From the NCBI RefSeq assembly GCF_001640365.1, contig NZ_LWMI01000004.1, forward strand, positions 30,301 through 94,300: 64,000 nt of DNA, in the 5' to 3' direction. The notes below the pieces were generated by a model, which saw only the letters and a list, made by a program, of their open reading frames with translations, was not told the origin of the DNA and made no database searches. The DNA is from Candidatus Arsenophonus triatominarum (GTDB lineage: Bacteria; Pseudomonadota; Gammaproteobacteria; Enterobacterales; Enterobacteriaceae). The position numbers and the translations under genes are program-made. Below, in pieces: positions 31,038 to 43,312 of the stretch. The first letter of the stretch is position 1. The number at the start of each line of letters is the position of its first letter.

Positions 31038-31836
31038 AATAGAATGGTGCTCAAAACCGTGATTCATCGCCTCGCTAGACGTCTTCCTTGCGCCGCTGAG
31101 CTATTTTCGATGTTTGGGGTATTATATGCAAATTCAACAGAAAAACCGCTCACAATGGCTCCTGCTTCGTTTAAACGACTATCTCTGAGGGATGTTCTTT
31201 ATCTCGGATTTTATCTAAAGAAACCCCCTGTCTCGCTCAGTCGCTTAAAACATTATTCCGGCGAAGATAACATCACGTTACGCTATAAGAGGCCACCGCA
31301 CGAAAAAACAGGAAGACCTGGTCATGACATCCGATGAATTTATTACCCTGTTTGCGTCCCATGTGCCAGAAAAATGGTTTCACATAATCCGCTATTACGG
31401 CTTTTCAAGTCCATCAGCACGGATGCGAAAAATGTTAACGGAGGTTGTTTATCATTTAGCCCAGCAAGATAAAAAACCCGCTAAAAAAGTCACCTGGCGA
31501 AACATGTATCAACACGTCTTTAAAGTCGATCCACTTGCTTGTCTCTTATGTGGGAAAAAATTACTTTTCGCAGGAATGAATTTTGGATTGAATCGTAAAG
31601 AACTTATGGCACGTCACCATGATCTGGCTTGTTTGCGGTGGCGATAAAAACTCACGACAGGGTAGATCTATCCTTTTGTTCAAAATTGATTAACAATTAA
31701 TCGTTTTTAAACTATCTATTCTGTTCCTTATCTCAACCTTCAACATAATTTTGGCAAAATTTAGAAGAAAATAAAAAGGATTTCATCATGGCGTAGGTTA
31801 ATGAGTAACCATTTCGGGTATTAATTTCTTATACAT
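31038..31836 (+). mobile_element. IS91-family element, C-terminal fragment; ORF 31324-31647
   Basis: From 31196 the sequence matches the 22269-23541 copy (YLGFYLKKPPVSLSRLKHYS to HDLACLRWR) and ends cttatacat before CAAG at 31837. The first about 155 bp (31041-31195) are not IS91 as seen elsewhere and I cannot assign them. Confidence 0.7.
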
Positions 31837-32190
31837 CAAGGTCAAAGCTCATCGAAAAGCCTTTTTTTCGATACCTTTATGTAACCATTTTTCTGTTTTG
31901 CTATCATCATTACTTTCTTCTTTATCTATTTCACTTTTTCCGCTGATGGTTAGATTATTATTCAGCACCGATATGTCTAACTCGTGTTGTTTATAACCAG
32001 GAACAGTTACTGTGAGTTCCATATTTTCTTTATCTTTTTGGTATAAATTGTAAGCCGGAATATCTGACAAAGGTTTCTCGCCGGTTATTTGACTAAACAG
32101 CTTATCCATTTGAGTAAATCTGTCGGATAACAGGTTATCACTGAGCATAGGAATAAGAGAAAAAGAACGATAAACAATATTGTCTCCTTT
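31837..32190 (-). pseudogene. Second hsp20 copy, start codon lost and 3' end removed by IS91
   Basis: Very similar to hsp20 at 10835 (PMLSDNLLSDRFTQMDKLFSQITGEKPLSD and so on), including the upstream GCGCAAAAAGGAG. The ATG TCT start has become ATT GTT, a shift follows KGIEKKAF, and the gene ends where an IS91 element inserted at a CAAG (31837-31840). The sigma-32 promoter seen upstream of the intact copy is absent. Confidence 0.8.
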
Positions 32191-32477
32191 TTGCGCTTAT
32201 TGACTTTACTTTTTAATAAGAACTCGCTTCATTATTTTTAAGTGTCTGATAACTATTTTTGTGAAAAATAATTGTTGCATTAGATAAAAAAGTATGACCT
32301 AATTAGTTTGGTCTCGAAAGTAAAAATCTATTTTTATTAGTAAAAATTTTAAGTAATTCAAAATTTAGCGATATCATAATACCTCTTCATTAATGAGTTC
32401 CTTCTGATTAAATCCATTAGTAAAAATCGTGTTAATCTTTGAGATTTTTGATTAATTAACAAAATTAAGGAACTTAT

Positions 32478-32693
32478 ATGTCAAGCATCAATACAGGTAT
32501 TGTTAAATGGTTTAACGCTGATAAAGGTTTTGGATTTATTTCACCCAAAAACGGCAGTCAGGATGTGTTTGTTCATTATTCTGCTATTCAGGGTAATGAT
32601 TATAAGACGCTCTATGAAGGGCAGGAAGTGAATTTTTCAGTAGAAAGTGGTCGTAAAGGACCTTCAGCAACTAATGTGATAGCCTTATCGTAG
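32478..32693 (+). CDS. CspA-family cold-shock protein
   Basis: 71 residues: one cold-shock domain with both RNA-binding motifs, KGFGFI (RNP1) and VFVHYSAI (RNP2), from [11 protein letters not shown] to [10 protein letters not shown]. It binds single-stranded RNA/DNA as an RNA chaperone. AAGGAAC lies six bases before ATG. About 280 bp of non-coding AT-rich DNA precedes it and could hold the long 5' leader typical of csp genes. An inverted repeat (TGAAATTATC/GATAATTTCA, 32705-32749) follows. Close to CspE/CspC-type proteins; exact paralogue not assignable. Confidence 0.92.
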   Translation: MSSINTGIVKWFNADKGFGFISPKNGSQDVFVHYSAIQGNDYKTLYEGQEVNFSVESGRKGPSATNVIALS

Positions 32694-32750
32694 GATTGAA
32701 TTCATTGAAATTATCGCGTGGTTATCTTTTTTACTACTTGATAATTTCAT

Positions 32751-32984
32751 TTAGTTAGTAGTAAATATCCGTTTGCCGCTTTCACCTATCAGAGTTCCGT
32801 TACCACCCTCAACATCAAAATAGTAAAGTAAGCCTCTATCTGTTAATTTACGTTCTCGTAATCTTATTATTTTAATAATTTCTTCATTGTGAAAAACGGA
32901 CATACCAGGTTGGAGTCTTCGAAACGTTGTTCTATGTTTGTTGGCTTGAATCATGATAATATCCCGTGATTGAGATGTAACCAA
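32751..32984 (-). CDS. Hypothetical protein, up to 77 residues
   Basis: Convergent with csp. The more likely start is the internal methionine at 32951 (MIQANKHRTTFRRLQPGMSV), giving about 66 residues: basic N-terminus, then FHNEEIIKIIRLRERKLTDRGLLYYFDVEGG. Looks like a small beta-rich domain. Not recognised. Confidence 0.45.
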   Translation of the reverse strand: MVTSQSRDIIMIQANKHRTTFRRLQPGMSVFHNEEIIKIIRLRERKLTDRGLLYYFDVEGGNGTLIGESGKRIFTTN

Positions 32985-33533
32985 GAAAAAACTAAAAAGC
33001 GATTTATTGTTGGGGTTCTAAATTAGAACCCTTTATTATTTATTTTTTGGAGAATTTTCCCTGATGTGAACATTATTTATGTTAATTAAAAATTCTAATT
33101 AATCACCTTGCTATAGGGGTATTTTTTACTACCTATTGGTTTGTTTATGTATTACATGAAGAAGATCACTGGTTTTAAATATTAAATCTTAAAAAAGAAT
33201 TTGAAGCACTATTACGACAAAGTGTCAACGATCACCGAAAAGTGCTCCACTTTTTAGCTGAATACGATCAATCAAAATTGATCCACTAACTTCTCTTTTA
33301 TGACATAGCGCATAAAACCTGACCAGTGCGCTGATAAGCCGCTTTTTGGTTTAGGTATATTACTGATATAAGAGGTTCAATATGGATGTTCTTTGAATCA
33401 TCTGTCATGTCGGATTTTGATCAGCTCCGCTGAGCATTTTTTTATATTTGTTTTGCTAGTGGTACCGTTTAAGTTGGTAAAGTGGATCAGTTTTGCATGA
33501 TCGGTGACAACAAACCTCCGCTTCCTGTCAGTA
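32985..33533. other. Gene-free stretch with IS21 end fragments
   Basis: No convincing ORF. Near 33225-33255 and at 33478-33509 (agtggatcagttttgcatga) there are pieces of the IS21 terminus, so an IS21 copy was once here. Otherwise degenerate AT-rich DNA with short stop-riddled frames. Confidence 0.5.
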
Positions 33534-34414
33534 TAGCTAGGCGACTTAATTTTGATTACAGCATATGTATTAAAAACAGGTCATCGATAGTGCATCCTGT
33601 TTCCATCTTTTTACGTTTAGCTTGAGACCATTTATGTTCTATAGGATTTAAATCTGGTGAATACACCGGCAAATATTCTATCTGGTGTCCTGCGTTTATA
33701 ATTGCCTGTTCAATATTCTTACCTTTGTGAAAGCTAGCGTTGTCCATAAAAATAACAGAATTTTCAGGAAGTTCTGGGAGCAATATTTTTGTGATCCAAA
33801 CATAAAAAACATCACGATTAATATTGCAATCAAATAATCCGATAGCAAAAAGGGTTGTTCCCAATAAAGCGCCAATAACATTTGTTCTTCCCTTAGCACC
33901 CCAGTTTTTCAGGCCAAAACAACGGTGACCTTTTGGGGAATAGCCGTGAGTTCGTGGAGTGTCATGTGAAAAACCACTTTCATCAATAAAAACAACAGAT
34001 TTATCTTTTTTTTCATACTGTTGTCTTTTTTGCTGATGTGCCAGCCTGTCGCTTTCGTTGGTTTTTGGATGGAATAGAGTTTTTTTTATAGGTTAATCCC
34101 AGCTTTTTAAGGGATTGCCAAATAGTCTTTTTACAAACACCGAATCGCTCTGCCCGTTCCTTTTGGTAAGCATCTGGATACTGTTCCACATCTTTTGCTA
34201 AAGCATTTTTATCGAGCTTCCTCTTACGTGGCGTTGAATTTTTTGGCTCTGGTCGTTTAAGCCAACGTACTAAAGACGCTTTTCCAATACGGAATTGTTT
34301 CGCAGTTTCTCGAATTGTTAAACCTTCGGCTTTCCTTATAGATATTACTTTACGTCGAAAATCAATTGTATAACTCATAACACACCTTGTAATCAAAATT
34401 AAGTCGCCTAGCTA
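33534..34414 (-). mobile_element. IS630-family element, complete copy 6 (881 bp, A8)
   Basis: orfA 34013-34378 on the minus strand (one substitution, VISIRK for VISVRK), DDE frame down to 33556. Shares the caccgg variant with copy 9 (46274). TA target next to the IS21 end fragment. Confidence 0.85.
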
Positions 34415-34543
34415 TAACATGAATGATGAAACAGAATTTTCGGTTAACTTTTTTCCTCATAAAAGGAAGGAATTTTGATTAAAGAACCGCTAAAAAATAA
34501 ATTCAAGTTAAAGTGATCTTAAAGTGTTATTGAATGATCTTCA

Positions 34544-35100
34544 TGAATGAGAATAATCCATCACGAGTTTCGCACAGGCATATAAAATTCCAGAAATGGC
34601 TTAAACGCAATGGTTAATTTGCAAGTTACTAAAACGTATAAATTTGTTTAAATTACAATAAGTTGCTTTTAATTTATAAGATTTTGTCTATTTATATATT
34701 ATGCTGAATTAAACTTAAAAATAGAGCGTTTTTTTATTGGTGCGAAACTCGTGTCCATATAACATTGATTATTTTTTTAACTAAGATAATGTATTTATGT
34801 GGAATTCGATAATGTTAAATTTTATTGATGTTAAATACTCAGAAATATCTAACTGTCAATTAAATGATTTATTTTTCCTCAGGAAGAAATCATTCAAAGA
34901 CAGGCTTAATTGGTTAGTTAAATGTAAAAATAATAAAGAATTTGATGAGTATGATAACAAAGACGCTAATTATATTTTAGGGTTCTATAAGGATAGAATT
35001 ATCTGTGGGGTTAGACTTATTGATATGATGAATGCTAATATGATTAAAGGAGAATTTAATAAATATTTTAAAAAAATAGATTTACCTAATGGAAATTATA
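34544..35100 (+). repeat. Left arm of the luxI inverted repeat
   Basis: Matches 36457-37012 in inverse orientation: 18 bp of flank, a 192-bp MITE (oppositely oriented relative to the arm), then about 347 bp containing the luxI upstream region and first 96 codons. Differences are few; the important one is TTTTAAAAAAA here against TTAAAAAAAA in the other arm. Confidence 0.8.
34562..34753 (+). mobile_element. 192-bp MITE, copy 1
   Basis: 14-bp perfect terminal repeats CACGAGTTTCGCAC / GTGCGAAACTCGTG, with TCCAT on both sides (34557-34561, 34754-34758) as 5-bp target duplication. Non-coding, AT-rich interior. Confidence 0.85.
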
Positions 35101-35444
35101 TTGATGCCAGTAGATTATTTGTAGATAAAGACAGAACGAGGCAATATAAAATAAATAAATACGCTATAAGCTCAATGCTTTTTTTGTCAATGATTTATTA
35201 TACAAGAAGTTACGGTTATGATGGTTTGTGTGCAATCATTAGTCATCAGATGCTAATTATTTTTAAGCGGTCTGGATGGAATATTTCTATTATTAATAAG
35301 GGTTTTTCGGAAAAAAAAGAAATTATTTATTTAATTATTATGCCAATTGATTTAGGTAATACTTTTTTATTAAAGAAAAAAATTTTATCTAAATATAAAT
35401 TTGATGATCACTGGCCTTTAACATTTTATCCAGATGGCATGTGA
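34812..35444 (+). CDS. LuxI-type N-acyl-homoserine-lactone synthase
   Basis: 210 residues from ATG 34812, which matches the start of EsaI/YspI-type synthases (MLNFIDVKYSEI). A start at 34797 would add five residues. Conserved features: LRKKSFKDRLNW (Arg, Phe, Trp of the N-terminal pocket), EFDEYDNKDANYILGF (the two Asp), RLID (Arg) and DASRLFVDK, where an Asp replaces the usual Glu before SRFFVD. It makes a diffusible signal from SAM and acyl-ACP. Convergent with luxR, overlapping it by 19 bp, the arrangement of esaI/esaR and ypeI/ypeR. Its first 289 bp are duplicated in inverse orientation at 36457-36744. Confidence 0.9.
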   Translation: MLNFIDVKYSEISNCQLNDLFFLRKKSFKDRLNWLVKCKNNKEFDEYDNKDANYILGFYKDRIICGVRLIDMMNANMIKGEFNKYFKKIDLPNGNYIDASRLFVDKDRTRQYKINKYAISSMLFLSMIYYTRSYGYDGLCAIISHQMLIIFKRSGWNISIINKGFSEKKEIIYLIIMPIDLGNTFLLKKKILSKYKFDDHWPLTFYPDGM

Positions 35445-36148
35445 ATAATTTTTAATTCTGTGGCTAGCTTTATAGCATGTTTGGCATTATAAACTCCTAG
35501 TTTTTTAACTATATTGCTCATGTGAAATTTTACGGTTCCATGTTTAATGCCTAGTATCTTGGCAATATCTTGGTATGATCTCCCCATGCTAACCCAATAT
35601 AAAATTTCATTTTCCCTACGAGAAAGCGCTGAGTATTTAAATTGACTACGATTTCTTTCTATCTCTTCATAAAGAGATAAAAATTTTTGATGTGTTTTAA
35701 TAAGTAATTGTTGTAATTTTTCTTTATTATCATGTATGAGTTGTGCAATATTACTGTCTAACTTTGTATGAAATATAGACAATACTGCTAAGTTATCATT
35801 GTAATCATGAAGTATGAATGTGTGCCCTTTTTTGATATTATATTTTTCTGATTTTTTGAAAATTTTTGGTAGTTTCATTTCTGAATATATCATAATTTTA
35901 TCATCCCACTCGAAATCATCAACTCTTTCCATCGCATTTATAATTACAGGGTCGATAAGTTGGTAATTACCTTTTATATAAAAATCAAACCAATCAGTGT
36001 GGTTGTTAATTATTATTACATTCATTGGATTGACTTTATTCATAATTAAATAAGCATATTTAATATCGCCATATTTTTTAATTTCTTCTTCTAAATAATT
36101 CTTAATTTTTTGATTTATTAATTTATTTCCGAAAAATTTAATTTTCAT
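35426..36148 (-). CDS. LuxR-type quorum-sensing regulator
   Basis: 240 residues. The autoinducer-binding domain (about 10-165) keeps TDWFDFYIKGNYQLIDPVI (Trp, Tyr, Asp-Pro of the ligand pocket) and FEWDD. The C-terminal GerE helix-turn-helix (about 175-232) reads LSRRENEILYWVSMGRSYQDIAKILGIKHGTVKFHM. Partner of the convergent luxI. Length and gene order fit the EsaR group, several of which act as repressors released by the signal, but mode of action cannot be read from the sequence. I found no clear lux-box palindrome by eye. Confidence 0.9.
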   Translation of the reverse strand: MKIKFFGNKLINQKIKNYLEEEIKKYGDIKYAYLIMNKVNPMNVIIINNHTDWFDFYIKGNYQLIDPVIINAMERVDDFEWDDKIMIYSEMKLPKIFKKSEKYNIKKGHTFILHDYNDNLAVLSIFHTKLDSNIAQLIHDNKEKLQQLLIKTHQKFLSLYEEIERNRSQFKYSALSRRENEILYWVSMGRSYQDIAKILGIKHGTVKFHMSNIVKKLGVYNAKHAIKLATELKIIHMPSG

Positions 36149-36189
36149 TTTTATCTCTCAATTAATATTTTATGATTAGAGGAATTATT

Positions 36190-36262
36190 TTAATCTCCAT
36201 ACTCTTTTTCTTTAATTTTTTGGTTTTTCTCTTCTTCATGATGAAATGAATATTTCATCTCA
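36190..36262 (-). pseudogene. C-terminal tail of an ORF, shared with the region upstream of yopJ
   Basis: The minus strand reads DEMKYSFHHEEEKNQKIKEKEYGD and stops about 40 bp before luxR. The same tail, with stops, precedes the YopJ-family gene (8515-8580). The 5' part is cut by the MITE at 36265. Confidence 0.5.
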
Positions 36263-36264
36263 TC

Positions 36265-36456
36265 CACGAGTTTCGCACCAATAAAAAAACGCTCTATTTT
36301 TAAGTTTAATTCAGCATAATATATAAATAGACAAAATCTTATAAATTAAAGGTAACTTATTGTAATTTAAACAAATTTATACGTTTTAGTAACTTGCAAA
36401 TTAACCATTGCGTTTAAGCCATTTCTGGAATTTTATATTCCTGTGCGAAACTCGTG
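36265..36456 (-). mobile_element. 192-bp MITE, copy 2 (inverse orientation)
   Basis: Same element, reversed. The flanks (ctcatc and tataatt) do not match, so this copy lies at a rearrangement junction: upstream gene tail on one side, interior of luxI on the other. Confidence 0.85.
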
Positions 36457-36744
36457 TATAATTTCCATTAGGTAAATCTATTTTTTTTAATATTTATTAA
36501 ATTCTCCTTTAATCATATTAGCATTCATCATATCAATAAGTCTAATCCCACAGATAATTCTATCCTTATAGAACCCTAAAATATAATTAGCGTCTTTGTT
36601 ATCATACTCATCAAATTCTTTATTATTTTTACATTTAACTAACCAATTAAGCCTGTCTTTGAATGATTTCTTCCTGAGGAAAAATAAATCATTTAATTGA
36701 CAGTTAGATATTTCTGAGTATTTAACATCAATAAAATTTAACAT
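36457..36744 (-). pseudogene. Truncated luxI (first 96 codons), inverted duplicate with premature stop
   Basis: Starting at 36744 (MLNFIDVKYSEI) the sequence is nearly identical to luxI, with I for V in IICGIRLID. It reaches a TAA after EFNKY because TTTTA7 has become TTA8. Sequence similarity continues to 36457, where the MITE begins. The missing 3' part of luxI is at 35101-35444. Confidence 0.85.
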
Positions 36745-36802
36745 TATCGAGTTCCACATAAATACATTATCTTAGTTAAAAAAATAATCAATGTTATATG
36801 GA

Positions 36803-36994
36803 CACGAGTTTCGCACAGGCATATAAAATTCCAGAAATGGCTTAAACGCAATGGTTAATTTGCAAGTTACTAAAACGTATAAATTTGTTTAAATTACAAT
36901 AAGTTACCTTTAATTTATAAGATTTTGTCTATTTATATATTATGCTGAATTAAACTTAAAAATAGAGCGTTTTTTTATTGGTGCGAAACTCGTG
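36803..36994 (+). mobile_element. 192-bp MITE, copy 3
   Basis: Flanked by ATGGA on both sides, the exact complement of the TCCAT duplication of copy 1, so it occupies the same site in the inverted arm. Yet it reads in the same absolute orientation as copy 1, so it is flipped relative to its arm. Confidence 0.85.
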
Positions 36995-37012
36995 ATGGAT
37001 TATTCTCATTCA

Positions 37013-37343
37013 ATGTATAAGAAATTAATACCCGAAATGGTTACTCATTAATCTGCGCCATGATGAAATCCTTTTTATTTTCTTCTAAATTTTGCCAAAA
37101 TTATGTTGAAGGTTGAGATAAGGAACGGAATAGATGGTTAAAACACGATTAATTGTTAATCAATTTTGAACAAAAAGATAGATCTACCCTGTCGTGAGTT
37201 TTTATCGCCACCGCAAACAAGCCAGATCATGGTGACGTGCCATAAGTTCTTTACGATTCAATCCAAAATTCATTCCTGCGAAAAGTAATTTTTTCCCACA
37301 ATAAGAGACAAGCAAGTGGATCGACTTTAAAGACGTGTTGATA
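37013..37343 (-). mobile_element. IS91-family 3' fragment
   Basis: Terminus (rc cttatacat) at 37013, followed by the last about 40 codons of the transposase (KLLFAGMNFGLNRKELMARHHDLACLRWR region), with an extra base near 37300. Cut by IS630 at 37344. Confidence 0.7.
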
Positions 37344-38224
37344 TAGCTAGGCGACTTAATTTTGATTACAGCATATGTATTAAAAACAGGTCATCGATAG
37401 TGCATCCTGTTTCCATCTTTTTACGTTTAGCTTGAGACCATTTATGTTCTATAGGATTTAAATCTGGTGAATACACAGGCAAATATTCTATCTGGTGTCC
37501 TGCGTTTATAATTGCCTGTTCAATATTCTTACCTTTGTGAAAGCTAGCGTTGTCCATAAAAATAACAGAATTTTCAGGAAGTTCTGGGAGCAATATTTTT
37601 GTGATCCAAACATAAAAAACATCACGATTAATATTGCAATCAAATAATCCGATAGCAAAAAGGGTTGTTCCCAATAAAGCGCCAATAACATTTGTTCTTC
37701 CCTTAGCACCCCAGTTTTTCAGGCCAAAACAACGGTGACCTTTTGGGGAATAGCCGTGAGTTCGTGGAGTGTCATGTGAAAAACCACTTTCATCAATAAA
37801 AACAACAGATTTATCTTTTTTTTCATACTGTTGTCTTTTTTGCTGATGTGCCAGCCTGTCGCTTTCGTTGGTTTTTGGATGGAATAGAGTTTTTTTTATA
37901 GGTTAATCCCAGCTTTTTAAGGGATTGCCAAATAGTCTTTTTACAAACACCGAATCGCTCTGCCCGTTCCTTTTGGTAAGCATCTGGATACTGTTCCACA
38001 TCTTTTGCTAAAGCATTTTTATCGAGCTTCCTCTTACGTGGCGTTGAATTTTTTGGCTCTGGTCGTTTAAGCCAACGTACTAAAGACGCTTTTCCAATAC
38101 GGAATTGTTTCGCAGTTTCTCGAATTGTTAAACCTTCGGCTTTCCTTACAGATATTACTTTACGTCGAAAATCAATTGTATAACTCATAACACACCTTGT
38201 AATCAAAATTAAGTCGCCTAGCTA
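37344..38224 (-). mobile_element. IS630-family element, complete copy 7 (881 bp, A8)
   Basis: orfA 37823-38188 on the minus strand, DDE frame to 37366. TA target between IS91 and IS5-family fragments. Confidence 0.85.
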
Positions 38225-38960
<736 letters not shown>

Positions 38961-39367
38961 AACACGATAACTCATGCCTAATGCAAATAACGATAGGATT
39001 TTGTTATCAATATCCTCTGATAATTTTGTCTGATTTTTCTTAAATGAGCTGAGGCTCAAAAGCACCTGACCTGTCTCTGGGCGTTTTCAGTTCAAATTAA
39101 CCTGATGTCGATTTAACCGTTTTTCGAGTATAGCCATTTTTACTCGTATCGATTGACGTTGTCGATAGGTAGTGTTCTATTTCTTCCTGCAGGGCAGCTT
39201 CGGTCAGCTGTTTTATGAGTGGTGTGAGTATTCCATCCGTACCGAGTAAATTTTTACCTGATTGTAATTGCTTCAACGCTTCATCAAAATTAAATGATTG
39301 ATTTCTCATATGTCATACCTCTTTTTTTTTTGAGTTTAAGATATGACACAGATTTTTGAACACTACT
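38961..39367 (-). mobile_element. IS256-family element, N-terminal fragment; ORF 39097-39309
   Basis: Terminus gacacagatttttgaacact at 39345-39366 and MRNQSFNFDEALKQLQSGKNL from 39309, with a frameshift after about 70 codons. Truncated at 38961. It marks the left border of the GC-rich nan island. Confidence 0.75.
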
Positions 39368-39389
39368 AAATAATAGGGCGAAAGCCTTA

Positions 39390-40722
<1,333 letters not shown>

Positions 40723-40726
<4 letters not shown>

Positions 40727-41412
40727 GCCGAAACCTCAGCCAGTGCTTCGCGATACCACTGGCAGATGTGTTCAAGACGTGTAATCGCGGAACCGACGGT
40801 TACCGCCCACGCACCGTGTTGTAAGGCCTGCGCCGCCAGAGCTGGGGAGTTAAACCGGCCTTCGGCAATCACACGATAGCCTTTTGCGCTCAGCGCCTGC
40901 ACCAGCGGGAAATCTGGTGTATCCGGCACAACATCCATGGTATACCCTGAGAGCGTAGTACCGATAATTTCCGCACCAATATTGTGGCAATGCGTACCGT
41001 CTTCCAGGCTGGAGCAGTCCGCCATCGCCGTGCAGCCCTGCTGGTGAGTACGTTCAATAATTGCTTCAACACTGACCGAGCGTGGGCGATCCGTGCCGTC
41101 AAAAGCGACAATATCCGCGCCTGCCTGCGCCAAAGCATCCACATCGTCCAGGAACGGCGCAATGCGCACCTGTGAGTCAGACAGATCGCGCTTGATGATG
41201 CCAATAATCGGTACTGAAATAAGCTTGCGCGTCGCTTTCAGGTTATTAATGCCTTCAATACGTACTGCGACCGCGCCCGTCTGTACCGCCGCCAGCGCCA
41301 TGGCCGCGACGATTTCAGGTTTATCTAACGGGCTGCCCTGTACCGGCTGGCAGGAAACAATGAGCTCACCCAATTTTTTAACGTTTACATCCAAAGTATC
41401 AAATAAAGACAT
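40723..41412 (-). CDS. nanE: N-acetylmannosamine-6-phosphate 2-epimerase NanE
   Basis: 229 residues from ATG 41412 ([23 protein letters not shown]), the same length as E. coli NanE. A start at 41424 would add MGSA. TIM barrel with IIGIIKRD (catalytic Lys), [25 protein letters not shown] and [10 protein letters not shown] (catalytic Glu). Converts ManNAc-6-P to GlcNAc-6-P, the entry to amino-sugar catabolism. 50 bp downstream of nanT. Confidence 0.93.
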
Positions 41413-41462
41413 GGCACTACCCATTACTTCAATTTGCGCCCGACAGCGCCGAGCACGTTAAT

Positions 41463-42953
41463 TTAGTGTTTACTGCAAAGCGGGACATCCGCTTTGTGGT
41501 TACGAGCCATTGCGCCACTGAACGGTTGACCGTCAATAGTGTCATGGGTATGCAGCGCTTCAGGGCGGACCCAGCGCTGTACGCGGGACGGCATGTCCAG
41601 GCCAATCAGCAGGATCACCACAAACGTTAATCCAAAGGAGAGCGACCACAACGCCGTGCCCAGATTCATATGCTGCGCAACCAGCGCACCGATGACCGGC
41701 GCTACCGCACCGCCCAGAGCTCCGACGTTATAGGTGAAGCCCAGACCGGCAGCACGCTGGTCGGCATCGAAATAACCACCTATCAGTTTCGGTAAGATCC
41801 CTGCGATCCCCTGCCCCAGCATCTGTTGAAAAAAGAGCAGGATACCTAGGCCCCAGATGCTGGAGCCACCGATCGTAAAGACAGGAATAATTAGCACCTG
41901 TGATGCCAGCAGGCTGTAAACGTAGGCTTTACGCGTACCCAGCCAGTCGCCAAGGAATCCGCCAACAATACAGCCGATGGCCGCGCCGAATCCGCTGAAG
42001 AAAAGAACCTGCGCAACCGTCGCCGGATCGTATGCCAGTTCGCTTTTAAGATAGGTTGGCAGCAGCGCCTGGATAGGCCAGGAATAGAGAAACGCGAACA
42101 AAACGACAACAATCAGCATCACACCGGTCGGCCAGCGTTTTCCGCTGCTCTGCACCATAAAGCTGACAAAGATAACAGCACAAATGAGCGCCAGCGCAAT
42201 CACCACGAGAGGGTTGTGCAGGTTCCCAGCAAAGCAAAACCACAGAGCAGCTATCGCGACCAGTGTCATCACGATATTCATGGTACGATATTTTCCGAGA
42301 TAGAGGATATCCACCATTGTCCGTATCGGTGCTTTCCTCGTCTGGTGTTCTTCCCAGTCTTTCGTTTCCGGAATATTTTTACGCAACCACAGCGCTAAAA
42401 TAATTGGCAGGATACCGAGGAAGAATAAGGCACGCCAGCCCCAGACGGGTACCACCAGGCTGTATACCTGCGCCGCCACAACGGCGCCGACAGAAAAACC
42501 GGATATCAGGAAGCCGCTGGCTTTGTTACGCAGATGTTTCGGCCAGCTTTCAATGACATAGGTCGCACTGGAGCCGTACTCCCCTGCCATCCCCATCCCG
42601 ATCATCATGCGGGCGATAAACATGGAGGTATATCCCAGCGCAAAGCCGCAGGCCAGCGTGCCGGCGGAAAAAAGAATAATACTGCTGACCATCGCCAGGC
42701 GGCGGCCATAGCGGTCACCCATCGCCCCGAGCAGTAAGCCACCAAACCAGCGGGAGATAAATGCTGCAGAGATAATACTCGCCGCCTGAACGGTGGTTAG
42801 CTGGAACTCGCTCTGAACTTCAGTCAGCACCAGAGCAATTAAAACGAAATCAAAACCGTCCAGTAAATAGCCAAGCCAGGCAGCGAAAAACGCCCGCCAC
42901 TGCGACTTATTGAGCTGCTTATACCATGGAGTGGTACTTATTGTTCTATTCAT
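41463..42953 (-). CDS. nanT: Sialic-acid (N-acetylneuraminate) proton symporter NanT
   Basis: 496 residues, the length of E. coli NanT, and strongly similar throughout ([42 protein letters not shown] motif [30 protein letters not shown]). Major facilitator with the two extra central helices typical of NanT. AGGAGAG lies seven bases before ATG. First gene of the cluster present here; in E. coli nanA (lyase) precedes nanT, but no nanA is found. Visibly GC-rich, so probably acquired from an enterobacterium with higher GC. Confidence 0.95.
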   Translation of the reverse strand: MNRTISTTPWYKQLNKSQWRAFFAAWLGYLLDGFDFVLIALVLTEVQSEFQLTTVQAASIISAAFISRWFGGLLLGAMGDRYGRRLAMVSSIILFSAGTLACGFALGYTSMFIARMMIGMGMAGEYGSSATYVIESWPKHLRNKASGFLISGFSVGAVVAAQVYSLVVPVWGWRALFFLGILPIILALWLRKNIPETKDWEEHQTRKAPIRTMVDILYLGKYRTMNIVMTLVAIAALWFCFAGNLHNPLVVIALALICAVIFVSFMVQSSGKRWPTGVMLIVVVLFAFLYSWPIQALLPTYLKSELAYDPATVAQVLFFSGFGAAIGCIVGGFLGDWLGTRKAYVYSLLASQVLIIPVFTIGGSSIWGLGILLFFQQMLGQGIAGILPKLIGGYFDADQRAAGLGFTYNVGALGGAVAPVIGALVAQHMNLGTALWSLSFGLTFVVILLIGLDMPSRVQRWVRPEALHTHDTIDGQPFSGAMARNHKADVPLCSKH

Positions 42954-43312
42954 ATTGCTCTCCTGTTATGAGCAAAGTGTTTATGCTGTAGGGCCAAAAA
43001 CAGACGGGAGTTTCTAAAATTAAACTCCAATTAAGTTATTTTTTAGAAGTATTACACCGCAATGGGGCATCATGAAATGTGTGAATGAGGTCATGTACCC
43101 AGGAGGCGAATATGAAAAAATGCGATCTGACTCACGCGATGAGACGTAATATGTTTTGTCGTTCAGGATATACCCTGCCGCCATACTGTTTTTTAGCAAT
43201 TCATATTGCACAACGTTGGGCTGTACCCCATCATGGGAGCCCAATAATTGCGTAAACAGCAGGGAAGAGATGACGACTACGATTTCGCCGGTCAAAGCAG
43301 GGAAAATACTTG
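42954..43312. other. Upstream region of nanT with two weak overlapping ORFs
   Basis: This may hold the nan promoter, but I see no convincing NanR site. On the plus strand an ORF at 43112-43255 (47 residues, MKKCDLTHAMRRNMFCRSGY) has a perfect AGGAGG six bases before ATG. On the minus strand 43020-43295 is open for 91 residues (MTGEIVVVISSLLFTQLLG). Neither is recognised. The sequence ends at a CTTG, where IS91 inserted, so whatever lay beyond, possibly nanA, is cut off. Confidence 0.35.

Larger units (their letters stand above)
36457..37012 (-). repeat. Right arm of the luxI inverted repeat
   Basis: Inverse counterpart of 34544-35100. Contains the truncated luxI, its upstream region and MITE copy 3. 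Ends at 37012, where an IS91 terminus starts. Confidence 0.8.

Noticed and set aside
34415..36200. A lux-box palindrome controlling luxI or luxR
   Set aside because: I looked for a 20-bp dyad of the usual type and saw only AT-rich imperfect matches, so none is claimed.
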